NCBI RefSeq assembly: GCF_017896165.1
Contig: NZ_JAFCNB010000016.1
Coordinates: forward strand, 62,001-126,000
Reading direction: 5' to 3'
DNA: 64,000 nt
DNA from: Microbispora oryzae
GTDB taxonomy: Bacteria; Actinomycetota; Actinomycetes; Streptosporangiales; Streptosporangiaceae
In this document: positions 35,086 to 44,471 of the stretch, one piece after another
Numbering within the stretch: position 1 is the stretch's first letter
Layout of the letters: the number at the start of each line of letters is the position of its first letter
Program-made: the position numbers and the translations under genes
The notes under the pieces: generated by a model
Databases searched by the model: none
What the model was told of the DNA's origin: nothing
The model's input: the letters and a program-made list of their open reading frames with translations, nothing else

Positions 35086-36123
35086 ATGCTGTACCGCATG
35101 GCTGCTACGTCCGTGCATTCTCCTGGCAGACATCCGCTCCGAATTCCCTCACTGGACTGCCCGTTTCCCAGTGAGATCAATCAGTATGTAGAAGAGGCGA
35201 ACGAGGAGAGCTTCGTCTGGCTCATTCGCACCGGCATGATCGAGGATGAGCGGCAGCTCGGCGTCTACCGCAAGGCGAAGTTCGGATGGCTGACGGCTCG
35301 CGCCTACCCCCGTGTCGACCGGGACATGCTCCGGCTGCTCATGGACTGGTGCATCTGGCTCTTCGCCTTCGACGACGGTTTCTGCGAGTCCGAACAGCTG
35401 AGCCGCCGCACCGCGCTGATCGCCCGCGCCCTCCCCGACATGTTCCGGGTCCTGCACGACCTGGAGAACGACGACGAGCCGACCAACGTCTTCGCTCTCA
35501 CCCTCCGCGAGCTCAAGGATCGCATCGCCGTGCACGCGGAGCGCGACCAGCTCGAACGGTGGTGCACGGCCACCAGGGAGTACATATTCGCTCAGGTCTG
35601 GGAAGCGTCCAACCGCGAGACCGATTTCGTTCCCACTCCCGAGGATTACATTTTCATGCGCCGCCGGACCGGCGCCATGTATCCGGTCTACGCTCTTATC
35701 GACATCGCGGGCGGATATCGCCTCTCTCCCGAGGAGTGGCACCACCCCGACATCAGGGAACTGACCGAGCACGCGAACGATCTGGTGGTCTGGGACAACG
35801 ACCTGTTCTCCTACGCGAAGGAGAAGAGGCACGACCAGGCCCGGCACAATCTGGTCAACGTGCTGATCACTCACCGTGGTTACGCCCTGCAGGACGCGCT
35901 GGACGAGGTCGCCGGGATGCACGACCGGGCGGTCGCCCGGATGATCGAGCTCCGCTCCTCGGTGGAGACGTGGGGTTCGCCGGCGGTGCTCGACTACACG
36001 CTCGGCCTCGAGCACTGGGTGCGCGGTCACATCGAGTATTCGTTCGACAGCGCTCGCTACATCCTGGCGTGGCCGGAGGACACGAAGTGGCCCGCCAGAC
36101 GGGCCGGGGCCCGCGGTCGCTAG
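35086..36123 (+). CDS. Class I terpene synthase (bacterial sesquiterpene-synthase type)
   Basis: 345 residues from ATG 35086; ATG 35098 is an alternative and neither has a clear ribosome site. The metal motif is FAFDDGFCE (Asp96, Asp97, Glu101), the NSE triad is NDLFSYAKE (Asn238, Ser242, Glu246), the pyrophosphate sensor Arg lies in MRRRTGAMY, and the C-terminal Arg-Tyr pair is SARYIL. All catalytic elements are intact, so it should cyclise farnesyl (or geranyl) diphosphate. The product cannot be predicted. No prenyltransferase or P450 is next to it; its stop overlaps that of a convergent STAND ATPase. Confidence 0.92.
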   Translation: MLYRMAATSVHSPGRHPLRIPSLDCPFPSEINQYVEEANEESFVWLIRTGMIEDERQLGVYRKAKFGWLTARAYPRVDRDMLRLLMDWCIWLFAFDDGFCESEQLSRRTALIARALPDMFRVLHDLENDDEPTNVFALTLRELKDRIAVHAERDQLERWCTATREYIFAQVWEASNRETDFVPTPEDYIFMRRRTGAMYPVYALIDIAGGYRLSPEEWHHPDIRELTEHANDLVVWDNDLFSYAKEKRHDQARHNLVNVLITHRGYALQDALDEVAGMHDRAVARMIELRSSVETWGSPAVLDYTLGLEHWVRGHIEYSFDSARYILAWPEDTKWPARRAGARGR

Positions 36124-38219
36124 TCGGCGTCCTGCTCGCCGAGCGCGAAGCTGATCGCGTCGTCGAGGTTCCGCTGCGCCCCCTCCTCGAAGGCCGCCTG
36201 GTAGGCGTCCTCGCCGAGCGTGCGCTGACACTCCTTCACCGCCTGCTCGTGCTCGGCCGTGAAGAAGGGCGAGCCGAACTGGGGGAGACCGAACAGCTCC
36301 CAGTTCGCCTGGGCGGCGCCGAGGATCTGCGCCGCCTGCGCCGCCTGGCCCTGATCGATGCTGAGGTTGGCCAGCGTCTCCATCGTCATGACGGTGCCCA
36401 GCACGTCGTGGAACGCCCGCTTCAGCCGGAGGGCCTGGCGTGCGCTGTCCACCGCCTCCTCGATGCGGCCGGTTGCCCGCAGGGTCAGCGCCATGGCGTA
36501 CGACGTGTATGAGCGCAGCCACAGCTCACCGCGTTCGTGGCTGATCTTGAGACAGTCCTGCAGCAGGGTCTCGGCCTCGAAGAACTCCTGCTGCGCGGTG
36601 AGCACGAGCGCGAGCTCGACGATCGCGGGGAGCAGGCCGGGGTTGAGCTCCCGCCCGCCCCGGTGGAACTCGATGGCCACGCCCAGCAGCGCCATCGCCT
36701 TCCTCAGGTCGCCCTGGAGGAAAGCGGCCGTTCCGAGCATCTTCGTGGCGAGGATAACGGCGCCCGAATCTCCCACCTGAACGGCGTCGGTGCTGCACTG
36801 CTCGGCCGCCTCGACGGCGCCGTTGATGTCGCCCTGGGCGCTGCGGATGTAGGACAGGACCCACAGCGCCTTGCACCGCTCCTTGCTGGCCTGCGGGGTG
36901 GCCTCAAGCGTGCGCTCCAGGTAGAGCCGTCCTTCGCGGGCGAATCCGCAGGCCATCCACATGTACCAGAGCGCCGACAGCAGTTCGAGGGCGACCCTCT
37001 CCTCGCCCCGCCTGGACAGGCAGAATTCGAGGGCCACGCGGATGTTGTCGTGCTCCTGCCGCATCCGGACGAACCAGTGGACCTGGCGGGGCCCGGACCA
37101 GGCGTGTTCGCCGCGCTCGGCGAGCTGCAGGTAGAAGTCCCGGTGCCGGCGCCGCCGCGTCTCGGTCTCGCCGAGCTTGTCGAGCCACTCTCCGCCGTAC
37201 TGCCGCAGCGTGTCGATGAGGCGGTACCGCTGTCCGGCGGGCGTGGAGAAGCTGAGCAGCACCGACTTGTCCACGAGGCCGGTGATGACGTCGAGGATGC
37301 GCTCGGAGATCAGGTTGTCGCCCGCGCAGACGTAGCGGGCCGCCTCCAGCTCGAAGTCTCCGGCGAAGACCGACAGGCGGGCCCAGAGCAGCCGTTCGGC
37401 CGGCTCGCACAGCTCGTGGCTCCAGCCGATCGCCGCGCGCAGCGTCTGGTGCCGCGGCAGGCCGGTACGGCTGGCCCCGGCCAGGAGGCTGAACCGGTCG
37501 GTGAGGAGTCCGAGGATCTGCTCGACCGACAGCGTCCGCAGGCGTACGGCGGCCAGCTCGATCGCGAGCGGAATGCCGTCGAGGCGGCGGCACAGCTCCG
37601 CGACCACAGCGATGTTGTCCTCGTCGACCGCGAAGTCGGGCATGACGGCGCCCGCGCGTGCGCCGAACAGCTCGACGGCCTCGTTGGTGAAGGGGCTCTC
37701 CGCCGGATCGTCGCCGGGGACCGTCAGCGGCGGGACGGCGACCGTGTACTCGCCCGGTGTGTTGAGCGACCGGCGGCTGGTGGCGATGACGCGCAGATTG
37801 GGCGCCGCCTGGAGCAGTTCCTGGATGAGCTCCGCGCAGGCGTCGACGAGGTGCTCGCAGGTGTCGAGGATCAGCAGGATCTCGCGGTCGGCCAGCCAGT
37901 CGGTCAGGGTGTCGGAACCCCGCCGGGCCGACTGGTCCGCGATCCCGAGCGCCGCGGTGATCGTGTGGTGCACCATCTCGGGATCCTGGAGGCGGGCCAG
38001 GTCGGCGTACCAGACGCCGTCCCTGAACCGGCGCCGCACCTGGTGGGCGATGCGCAGCGCCGTGCGCGACTTGCCGACCCCGCCGATGCCGGTCACCGTC
38101 ACCAGCCGGGACTCCTGCAGCCGCTGCCTGAGCGTGGCCAGAAGCCGTGCCCGTCCCACGAAGCTGGTGAGCTCCACGGGAAGGTTCCCGTCCTGTCGCC
38201 ATCCTGCTGGCGTTGCCAT
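36120..38219 (-). CDS. STAND-family ATPase with tetratricopeptide region, no DNA-binding domain
   Basis: 699 residues. NB-ARC-like ATPase (~15-300) with P-loop TGIGGVGKS (Lys50), LILDTCEHL (Walker B) and the GIPLAIELAA helix, followed by a winged-helix linker and TPR-like repeats (~400-680). Related LuxR- and SARP-type regulators carry an HTH or SARP domain at one end; neither is present here. It could be a regulator partner that binds other proteins. Its TAG and that of the terpene synthase overlap in the palindrome CTAG (36120-36123). Confidence 0.87.
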   Translation of the reverse strand: MATPAGWRQDGNLPVELTSFVGRARLLATLRQRLQESRLVTVTGIGGVGKSRTALRIAHQVRRRFRDGVWYADLARLQDPEMVHHTITAALGIADQSARRGSDTLTDWLADREILLILDTCEHLVDACAELIQELLQAAPNLRVIATSRRSLNTPGEYTVAVPPLTVPGDDPAESPFTNEAVELFGARAGAVMPDFAVDEDNIAVVAELCRRLDGIPLAIELAAVRLRTLSVEQILGLLTDRFSLLAGASRTGLPRHQTLRAAIGWSHELCEPAERLLWARLSVFAGDFELEAARYVCAGDNLISERILDVITGLVDKSVLLSFSTPAGQRYRLIDTLRQYGGEWLDKLGETETRRRRHRDFYLQLAERGEHAWSGPRQVHWFVRMRQEHDNIRVALEFCLSRRGEERVALELLSALWYMWMACGFAREGRLYLERTLEATPQASKERCKALWVLSYIRSAQGDINGAVEAAEQCSTDAVQVGDSGAVILATKMLGTAAFLQGDLRKAMALLGVAIEFHRGGRELNPGLLPAIVELALVLTAQQEFFEAETLLQDCLKISHERGELWLRSYTSYAMALTLRATGRIEEAVDSARQALRLKRAFHDVLGTVMTMETLANLSIDQGQAAQAAQILGAAQANWELFGLPQFGSPFFTAEHEQAVKECQRTLGEDAYQAAFEEGAQRNLDDAISFALGEQDAD

Positions 38220-38387
38220 GCCGCCTCACGGGGGGTGTCGTCCGGCGTGCTGTCTGCTCCCGCATCGTACCTTCGCGCGCCGACGGCTGTCCGGGCGCTG
38301 AGTGGAGGGTTTGTCCCCTCGGAGAAATTCGCGGGACCCGCCGGATGTCACCCCGCGGCCGCTCTCCGTTTCACCGTTGCGGCTAGC

Positions 38388-38564
38388 ATGGACGACGTGA
38401 GTGTGCAGCATCCGGATGACATGCGTCCGGTGGACCTCTTCGACGAGGGGCTGCCGGTGCTGCCAGACCAGACGAGCGACGACACCGATACGGGGTGGGG
38501 CGACTGGCGTCCCGACTCCGACGACTCCCGTTATCTGGAGGAACGCCCGCCCCACTGGGACTGA
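38388..38564 (+). CDS. Small acidic protein, conserved-looking actinobacterial type
   Basis: 58 residues beginning MDDVSVQHPDDMRPVDLF and ending RYLEERPPHWD. About a third is Asp/Glu, with a DQTSDDTDTGWGDW core that I recall from short uncharacterised proteins in other actinomycetes. TAGCAT (38384-38389) could be a -10 box whose transcript would start at GTG 38397, giving a leaderless 55-residue form. It ends 7 bp from the convergent ABC permease. Function is unknown. Confidence 0.65.
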   Translation: MDDVSVQHPDDMRPVDLFDEGLPVLPDQTSDDTDTGWGDWRPDSDDSRYLEERPPHWD

Positions 38565-38571
38565 CCAGGGG

Positions 38572-39444
38572 CTACGACACCACGTCCTTGCGCCGGAACC
38601 GGCGGAAGGCCAGGGCGATCAGGACCGCCGAGTACGCCACGGAGATCGCGACGCCCTTGGCCATCCCGCCGTATTCGGGCTGCGGTGAGAGCGCGTCCAG
38701 CCAGGCGGTGTTCCAGAAGGTCGGGAGGAACTCGCGCAGCGAGCCCAGGGCCTCCACCGCCTGGAGGATGCTGCTCACGATCACGAGCCCGACCGCGCCG
38801 CCGACCGCGCCCAGCGGTGAGTCCGTGCTGACCGACAGCAGGAAGGCCAGCGCGGCGACCACGAGCTGGCTCACCATGGCGTAGCCGATGACCAGGGCGA
38901 ACTTGGGCAGCACGTCGCCGGCGGGGATCACCTCTCCGGTGCCGGGGACCCGGATGTCGTTCCAGCCGAAGGCGAGCGTGCCCGCGAGCAGCGCCATCAG
39001 CGGGACCACGGTCACCGCCGCCGCCGAGTACGTCAGCGCGACCAGGAGCTTGTGCCACAGCAGCCGGTCGCGCGGCACGGGCGCGGCGAGCAGGTAGCGC
39101 AGCGACGACCAGCTCGCCTCGCTGGCCACGGTGTCACCGCAGAACAGCGCCACGGCGACGACGAGCAGGAAGCCGGCCGACACCGACAGCGCGAAGGCGG
39201 CGAAGTTGAGCCCGCCCTGCGTGGCGAGGTCCGACAGCCGCAGGCTGTTCTGCCCGTTCTGCCCGCCCGCCGGCCCGAACTGGAACGCCACGACGAGGAT
39301 CCACGGCAGCGCCAGCAGCAGTCCGAACATCACGAGCGTGCGGCGCCGCCGGAACTGCCGCGCGAACTCCACCCGCAGGGGCAGCGTCCGCCCGGGGGAG
39401 TAGCCGGGCGCGTGCCCGGCGGTGTCCGGCCGGGTCTGGTTCAT
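38572..39444 (-). CDS. ABC-2-type transporter permease
   Basis: 290 residues from ATG 39444, which overlaps the upstream stop by 4 bases (ATGA). Six transmembrane helices are predicted, starting with TLVMFGLLLALPWILVVAF, with the long extracellular loop and last helix VAISVAYSAVLIALAF typical of ABC-2 permeases of bacitracin- or drug-efflux type. It pairs with the ATPase fused to a hydrolase encoded directly upstream. The substrate is unknown. Confidence 0.88.
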   Translation of the reverse strand: MNQTRPDTAGHAPGYSPGRTLPLRVEFARQFRRRRTLVMFGLLLALPWILVVAFQFGPAGGQNGQNSLRLSDLATQGGLNFAAFALSVSAGFLLVVAVALFCGDTVASEASWSSLRYLLAAPVPRDRLLWHKLLVALTYSAAAVTVVPLMALLAGTLAFGWNDIRVPGTGEVIPAGDVLPKFALVIGYAMVSQLVVAALAFLLSVSTDSPLGAVGGAVGLVIVSSILQAVEALGSLREFLPTFWNTAWLDALSPQPEYGGMAKGVAISVAYSAVLIALAFRRFRRKDVVS

Positions 39445-42062
39445 CGGCCCTCTCCGATCAGATCGAGGAACACGTCCTCCAGGCGGGTGCCGGAGCCGTT
39501 CGCCGGCGCCGTCGCGGTGAGCAGCTCGCCGACCGGCCCGGCCGAGACCAGCCGCCCCCGGTGCATCACCACCACGTGACTGCAGGTCTGCTCGACCTCG
39601 CCGAGGAGATGGCTGGACACGATCACCGTCCTGCCGCCCTCGGCGTACGCCCGGAGCACCCGGCGCATCTCGGCGATCTGCGGCGGGTCGAGGCCGTTGG
39701 CGGGCTCGTCGAGCACCAGCAGATCGGGCAGGCCCAGCATGGCCTGTGCGATGGCCAGCCGCTGCCGCATGCCCTGCGAATAGGTGCGCACGGCCCGGTC
39801 GAGGGCGGCGCCCAGCCCGGCGATCTCCAGTGCCTCCTCGAGACGCGCGTCCGCCGCCGGGCGGCCCGTGGCCCGCCAGTACAGCTCCAGATTGGCCCGC
39901 CCGCTCAGGTGGGGCAGGAAACCGGGGCCCTCCACGAACGATCCGAGCCGCGAGAGCACCGCCGCCCCCGGGAGGACCCTGGTCCCGAAGATCCGGATCT
40001 CGCCCTCGTCGGGATGGATCAGGCCCATCAGCATGCGCAGGGTCGTCGTCTTCCCCGCGCCGTTCGGTCCGAGTAGACCGAGCACCTGCCCTCTCTCGAC
40101 CCGGATCGACAGGTCGTCGACCGCCTTCTCGCCGTCGCGGTAACGCTTGCCCAAGCCCGTGATGACCAGGGGCACGTCCGCCAGGTGCTCGTCGGTACGC
40201 CCGGCACCGCGGGGCGCGCGCCCGGTGAGCAGCAGGACGGCCGCGGCGAGGAGCCCCGCCAGCGGCAGCGCCCAGGTCCACCAGACGGGACCGGTCGAGG
40301 GCGCGGTCAGCGCCGGGTCGCGGGGCAGGGTCAGCCGCGGCGAGGCGAGCTCCACGGTGTGTACGGCGGGGGCGGCCGGGGTGGCGTATCCGAGGTCGGT
40401 GGTGGAGAAGACGACACGCAGCCGGTGTCCCGCGTCGAACCGCCAGTCGATCGCCGGGAGCGTCACCGTGACCGGCGTGCCCGCCTCGGTCGCGGTGACC
40501 CGGAACGGCGCGACCAGGTTCGACGGCAGCATCGGCAGGGCGCCCCCGGATACGTCGTAGAGCTTGCCGAACAGCGTCGTGTCCCCCGTGCCGCGGACCC
40601 GGATCGTGATCGACGGGCTGCCGGTCACCTGGACCGCCCCGGCCAGTGGCGCCGACTCGAAGGCCGCCGCCTGGCCGGGGATGTCGAGGGCGGGCGACAC
40701 GCTGCCGCCGGCTCCGCCCAGCAGGCCGCCGAACCCCGGCACCGACGAGATCGCCGCCGGGGAGCCGCCCGGGGGATTGGCCACCGGCTGCGGAGAACCG
40801 GCGACGTCCACGGTCGTCCGGTCCGTGCCGCCCAGACCCGGATACCGGCCGGCGGTGGCGTGCAGCAGGACGGGCCGGCGCGTCCCCGGATCGCGGCCGC
40901 CGTCCCGGGTCACCGTGAAGGCGGCCCCGTCAGGGGAACTCTTCGTCGGGGTGCCGCCGCGCGCCGAGTGCCTGAGCCACTGGTCGAACCAGCCCACCGT
41001 GCGATCGAAGACCCAGTCGGACTCCGGATCGCCGCCGTCGTGCCCGCCCGCGTACCACGCCACCTCGACCGGGGCGCCGGTGGCGGCGATCACCCGGGCG
41101 TTGGCGTCGGCGTGGGAGAGCGGGAAGAGCGAGTCGCGCCGCCCCTGGATCAGCAGGGTGGGAATCGCGATCCGGCCCTGGACCGACACCGGGCTCGACC
41201 GCCGGAGCAGGTCGATCGCCTCAGGCGTGGCCCGCCCGGTCGCGGCCACCGTCTGGTACATGTCGCAGATCGCCGGCAGGAACCGCCCGCACCGCACCTG
41301 ATCCGGCGTCGGCGGCGGGGCCGCACCCGCCGGTGTGCCCCCGCCCGCCGCAGCGGCGACCCCGGCGACCCCCGCCGCGCCCAGCCCGCCTTCGGGCGCG
41401 AGCCGGTCGGCGGCCGAGCTGAAGAAGAGGCCGGCCCACATCTTCTTGAAGACGCCGTTCGCCGGTCCGGCCCCCGCCGCGTCGGGGAAGAGCGCGTCGG
41501 CCAGGTCGTACCAGGTGATCTGCGGGACGATCGCGTCGATCCGGCTGTCGTAGGCCGCGGCCATCAGCGCGACCGACCCGCCGTACGAGCCGCCCGCGAT
41601 GCCGACACGCGGGTCTCCGGCCCGGTCGAGCAGGACCTCGGGGCGCCGGGCCAGCCAGTCGACGAGCTGACGGACGTCCTTCACCTCGTAATCGGGGGAG
41701 TTCAGTGCGATCTGACCGGTCGACCGGCCGAAGCCGCGGGCCGACCAGGTCAGCACCGCGTAGCCCCGCGCGGCCAGGCGTTCCGCTTGATCGCGCACGC
41801 TCTGCTTGCTGCCGCCGAAGCCGTGCGCGAGCAGTACGGCAGGGGCCCGGCCCCCGCCGGATCCCAGGCCGGGCGGGGCGAAGAAGGTGGCGTCGAGCGT
41901 GACCCGCTGGTCGCCCGCCGGCCCGTCGAGCACCGGGATCGTGACGTCGCGGCCCGGTGGCGGCGCGGGCGCGGGCCACAGGGCCCAGACCAGGGCGCCG
42001 GTCACCAGAACGGCCAGCGCGACGATGCCTGTGATGGCCCGCCGGCCGCCCCGAAACGTCAT
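39441..42062 (-). CDS. Fusion: extracellular X-Pro-type alpha/beta hydrolase, transmembrane helix, cytosolic ABC ATPase
   Basis: 873 residues. A membrane anchor (~9-30) precedes an alpha/beta hydrolase with nucleophile Ser159 (GGSYGGSV) and the C-terminal jelly-roll of X-Pro dipeptidyl-peptidase/cocaine-esterase enzymes. A second helix (~596-616, WALPLAGLLAAAVLLLTG) returns the chain to the cytosol, where a complete ABC ATPase follows: Walker A GPNGAGKTTT (~660), signature YSQGMRQRL (~757), Walker B LLVLDEPANGLDP and the H-loop SSHLL. The topology is consistent. It overlaps the permease gene by 4 bases. One protein could thus cleave a peptide or ester outside while powering transport inside. 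Confidence 0.88.
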   Translation of the reverse strand: MTFRGGRRAITGIVALAVLVTGALVWALWPAPAPPPGRDVTIPVLDGPAGDQRVTLDATFFAPPGLGSGGGRAPAVLLAHGFGGSKQSVRDQAERLAARGYAVLTWSARGFGRSTGQIALNSPDYEVKDVRQLVDWLARRPEVLLDRAGDPRVGIAGGSYGGSVALMAAAYDSRIDAIVPQITWYDLADALFPDAAGAGPANGVFKKMWAGLFFSSAADRLAPEGGLGAAGVAGVAAAAGGGTPAGAAPPPTPDQVRCGRFLPAICDMYQTVAATGRATPEAIDLLRRSSPVSVQGRIAIPTLLIQGRRDSLFPLSHADANARVIAATGAPVEVAWYAGGHDGGDPESDWVFDRTVGWFDQWLRHSARGGTPTKSSPDGAAFTVTRDGGRDPGTRRPVLLHATAGRYPGLGGTDRTTVDVAGSPQPVANPPGGSPAAISSVPGFGGLLGGAGGSVSPALDIPGQAAAFESAPLAGAVQVTGSPSITIRVRGTGDTTLFGKLYDVSGGALPMLPSNLVAPFRVTATEAGTPVTVTLPAIDWRFDAGHRLRVVFSTTDLGYATPAAPAVHTVELASPRLTLPRDPALTAPSTGPVWWTWALPLAGLLAAAVLLLTGRAPRGAGRTDEHLADVPLVITGLGKRYRDGEKAVDDLSIRVERGQVLGLLGPNGAGKTTTLRMLMGLIHPDEGEIRIFGTRVLPGAAVLSRLGSFVEGPGFLPHLSGRANLELYWRATGRPAADARLEEALEIAGLGAALDRAVRTYSQGMRQRLAIAQAMLGLPDLLVLDEPANGLDPPQIAEMRRVLRAYAEGGRTVIVSSHLLGEVEQTCSHVVVMHRGRLVSAGPVGELLTATAPANGSGTRLEDVFLDLIGEGR

Positions 42063-42172
42063 GTCGCGATGCTATCCGGCGGCCCTGAAATCCGCGTCGC
42101 TCCCGGATCGTGATGGTGTATCGGGGAGAACCCCGATTGCGCGGCGGTTGGGCGACCGGCATCATTTCGCGC

Positions 42173-43417
42173 GTGACGACAGGAAAGACCCTCAGGGACC
42201 TCCCCGGCGACGCCCTGAGGTGGGCCCTTCCCTATTGGACGCGCGGGGAGGCCGGAAGACAGACGCCGGCGGACCTCTTCCGCGTGCTCTACTACGGCTG
42301 GCTGATCGCGTTCGTGCTCAAGGTCCTCGGCGCGAGCTGGGACGTGTCCTGGCACTTCCGCTGGCTGCGCGACGACCTCGCCCCGCCGCACCTCCTCAAC
42401 ACCGTCGGCACGGTGATCGCCGTGGCGCTCACGATCGTGCACTGGTACACGGGGTACGGCGTGGACCGCACCTCCTCCAAGCTGATCGTCTGGGGCACCG
42501 GGGTCTTCCTGATCGCCATCCCGCTCGACCTGATCAACCACAGGGTGAACGGCGTCGACATCACCGCCTGGAGCCCCTCCCACGCGCTGCTCTTCATCGG
42601 GACCGCCCTGATGATCGTCGGAGTGATCCGCGGCTGGTTCGTGGGATCCGGCCGGTATCCCGAGATCTCTCCGATGCGCCGATCCGTCGTGCTGAGCGGG
42701 CTGTTCCTGTTCCTTTTCGAGGACGCGCACTTCCCGGAGCAGCACCAGGAGTACGGCGTGCTCGAGTTGGCCTCCTGGGACCGCGGCCATCCCTTCGCCG
42801 AGCCGTCGCTGCTCCGCTTCGCCGCCGAGCAGATGGGCCGGGCCGTCGACCGCGGCATGCTCCTCAAGTTCTCGCTGCCGGTGCCCGACTACGTCTATCC
42901 GCTCTACGCCACGATCATGGGCGTGTCGATCCTGGTTCTCGCCCGGCTCATGGTGGGCCGCCGATGGACGGCGACCTCCGTGGCGGCCACCTACGTCGCC
43001 TACCGCTGCCTGATCTGGCCGCTGCTCGTCGGCACCGGATTCCCGGCCTCGACGGTCCCGTTCTTCTTCCTGCTCGCCGGGATCGGCGTCGACCTCGCGT
43101 TCCTGCTGGCGATGCCGTTCCTGCTGCGTGCCGTCGCCGGGGCGGTTCTCGCGACCGCGGGCGTCTACGGCGGCCTGGCGCTGCAGGACCGGCTGCTGGA
43201 GGCGCCTCCGTTCCTGGCCGCCTCGTGGCCCGTGGCGGTCGCCGGGCTGGCGGCGGCGTGGATCGCCGTCGACGCGTTCGCCCGCGGGCGAGGGTGGTTC
43301 GCCGGCGGCCTCGACGTCACCGGCTCCGCCACCGCCTCCGGATCTCCCGCCGGGGCTCCCACGGAGACCGTCGTCGCGGTCGCGCCCGCCACGCTCACGT
43401 CGGGCGAGCCCGGGTAA
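42173..43417 (+). CDS. Polytopic membrane protein of unknown function
   Basis: 414 residues from GTG 42173 (an in-frame GTG at 42110 is less likely). Nine to eleven transmembrane helices, with conserved-looking polar residues in VSWHFRWLRDDLAPPHLL, DLINHRVNGVD and WSPSHALLF that could bind metal or haem (several His). The C-terminus is Ala/Thr/Ser-rich. It is convergent with copC-copD. I do not recognise the family; the location next to copper genes is suggestive only. Confidence 0.7.
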   Translation: MTTGKTLRDLPGDALRWALPYWTRGEAGRQTPADLFRVLYYGWLIAFVLKVLGASWDVSWHFRWLRDDLAPPHLLNTVGTVIAVALTIVHWYTGYGVDRTSSKLIVWGTGVFLIAIPLDLINHRVNGVDITAWSPSHALLFIGTALMIVGVIRGWFVGSGRYPEISPMRRSVVLSGLFLFLFEDAHFPEQHQEYGVLELASWDRGHPFAEPSLLRFAAEQMGRAVDRGMLLKFSLPVPDYVYPLYATIMGVSILVLARLMVGRRWTATSVAATYVAYRCLIWPLLVGTGFPASTVPFFFLLAGIGVDLAFLLAMPFLLRAVAGAVLATAGVYGGLALQDRLLEAPPFLAASWPVAVAGLAAAWIAVDAFARGRGWFAGGLDVTGSATASGSPAGAPTETVVAVAPATLTSGEPG

Positions 43418-43433
43418 CCGCGCGCGGGGCGGC

Positions 43434-44471
43434 TCAGGCCACGGGCGCCCGGGTCAGGGCGACCGCCACGCCGTAGGCGAGCCCCATGAGGGTGACCTCC
43501 AGCGCCGCCCAGCGGGCGAACGCCGTGGGGGCGCGGCGGGCGACGGCGGGCATGAGCCGCCACCGCATGTTCGCGCCCGCCACGGCGACCAGGCCGATGA
43601 GCAGCGTCTTGGCAAGCACCAGCCAGCCGTACTTGGTGGTCACCAGCGACTGGGGGAAGGGCTCGAGCGGGGAGAGCAGCAGCTCGACGGCCCCGTTGAA
43701 CAGCCCTGAGAGCGCGACCACGATGAGGGCCCAGGTGGCGAGCCGGGAGAACCGCGGGAGCGTCCGCGCCAGCAGTTCACGATCGCGCGACAGCAGCACG
43801 GCGAGGGAGAGCAGGCCGCCCGTCCACGCGGCGGCCCCGATGACGTGCAACTCCATCGAGACCATGCTCAGGTCGTGCCAGTACCAGTTCGACGCGTGGC
43901 CGGTGACCGGGAGGGGGAGCAGCCCGAAGCCGGTGACCAGGACCCGCAACTCGGCCGGCACCTTCTCGCCGAAGCGCACGGCGAACATGCCCACGGCCGC
44001 GCTCGCGAGCGCGCAACTGGCGCTCACCACGAGGCCCTGGCCGGTGCCGATGCCGTCGACATAGGCCACGACGTCGGGCACGGACCCCGGGGCCAGCTCG
44101 GCGGCGCTCAGCACCGTGCACACCAGCGCCGCGGCGCACCAGGCCAGCGCGGACAGCACCGCCCAGTGCCGCGCCCGGGCCGCGATCGGCTCCGTGCGAT
44201 CGGGATCGTCGAAGCCGAGGAGCTTGGGCAGCAGGCTGAGCCCGACCGCGGCCGTCGCGGACAGGTCGAGGAGCTCCCGGAAGAACGGCAGGCCGTACTC
44301 GACGACCGGGCCCGGCATCGGGATTCCGGGGACGGACGCGGGAACGGTGAGCCACGTCGCCACCACGACCGCGAGGACGCCGCCGGTCACCAGGCCCGCG
44401 ATCGGGGCCCGTGGCCGCGCGGCCCGGGCGCCGCTGTCCGCGGCCGCCGGCCGCTCCGTCGTCGCGGTCAC
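43434..44471 (-). CDS. CopD-domain copper-related membrane protein
   Basis: 345 residues from GTG 44471, overlapping the CopC stop by 4 bases (GTGA). About nine transmembrane helices, with the CopD domain in the C-terminal half (HVIGAAAWTGGLLSLAVLL, TKYGWLVLAKTLLIGLVAVAG) carrying the His of the WTGG region. CopD accepts copper from CopC, probably for import to the cytosol. Translationally coupled to copC. Confidence 0.88.
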   Translation of the reverse strand: MTATTERPAAADSGARAARPRAPIAGLVTGGVLAVVVATWLTVPASVPGIPMPGPVVEYGLPFFRELLDLSATAAVGLSLLPKLLGFDDPDRTEPIAARARHWAVLSALAWCAAALVCTVLSAAELAPGSVPDVVAYVDGIGTGQGLVVSASCALASAAVGMFAVRFGEKVPAELRVLVTGFGLLPLPVTGHASNWYWHDLSMVSMELHVIGAAAWTGGLLSLAVLLSRDRELLARTLPRFSRLATWALIVVALSGLFNGAVELLLSPLEPFPQSLVTTKYGWLVLAKTLLIGLVAVAGANMRWRLMPAVARRAPTAFARWAALEVTLMGLAYGVAVALTRAPVA

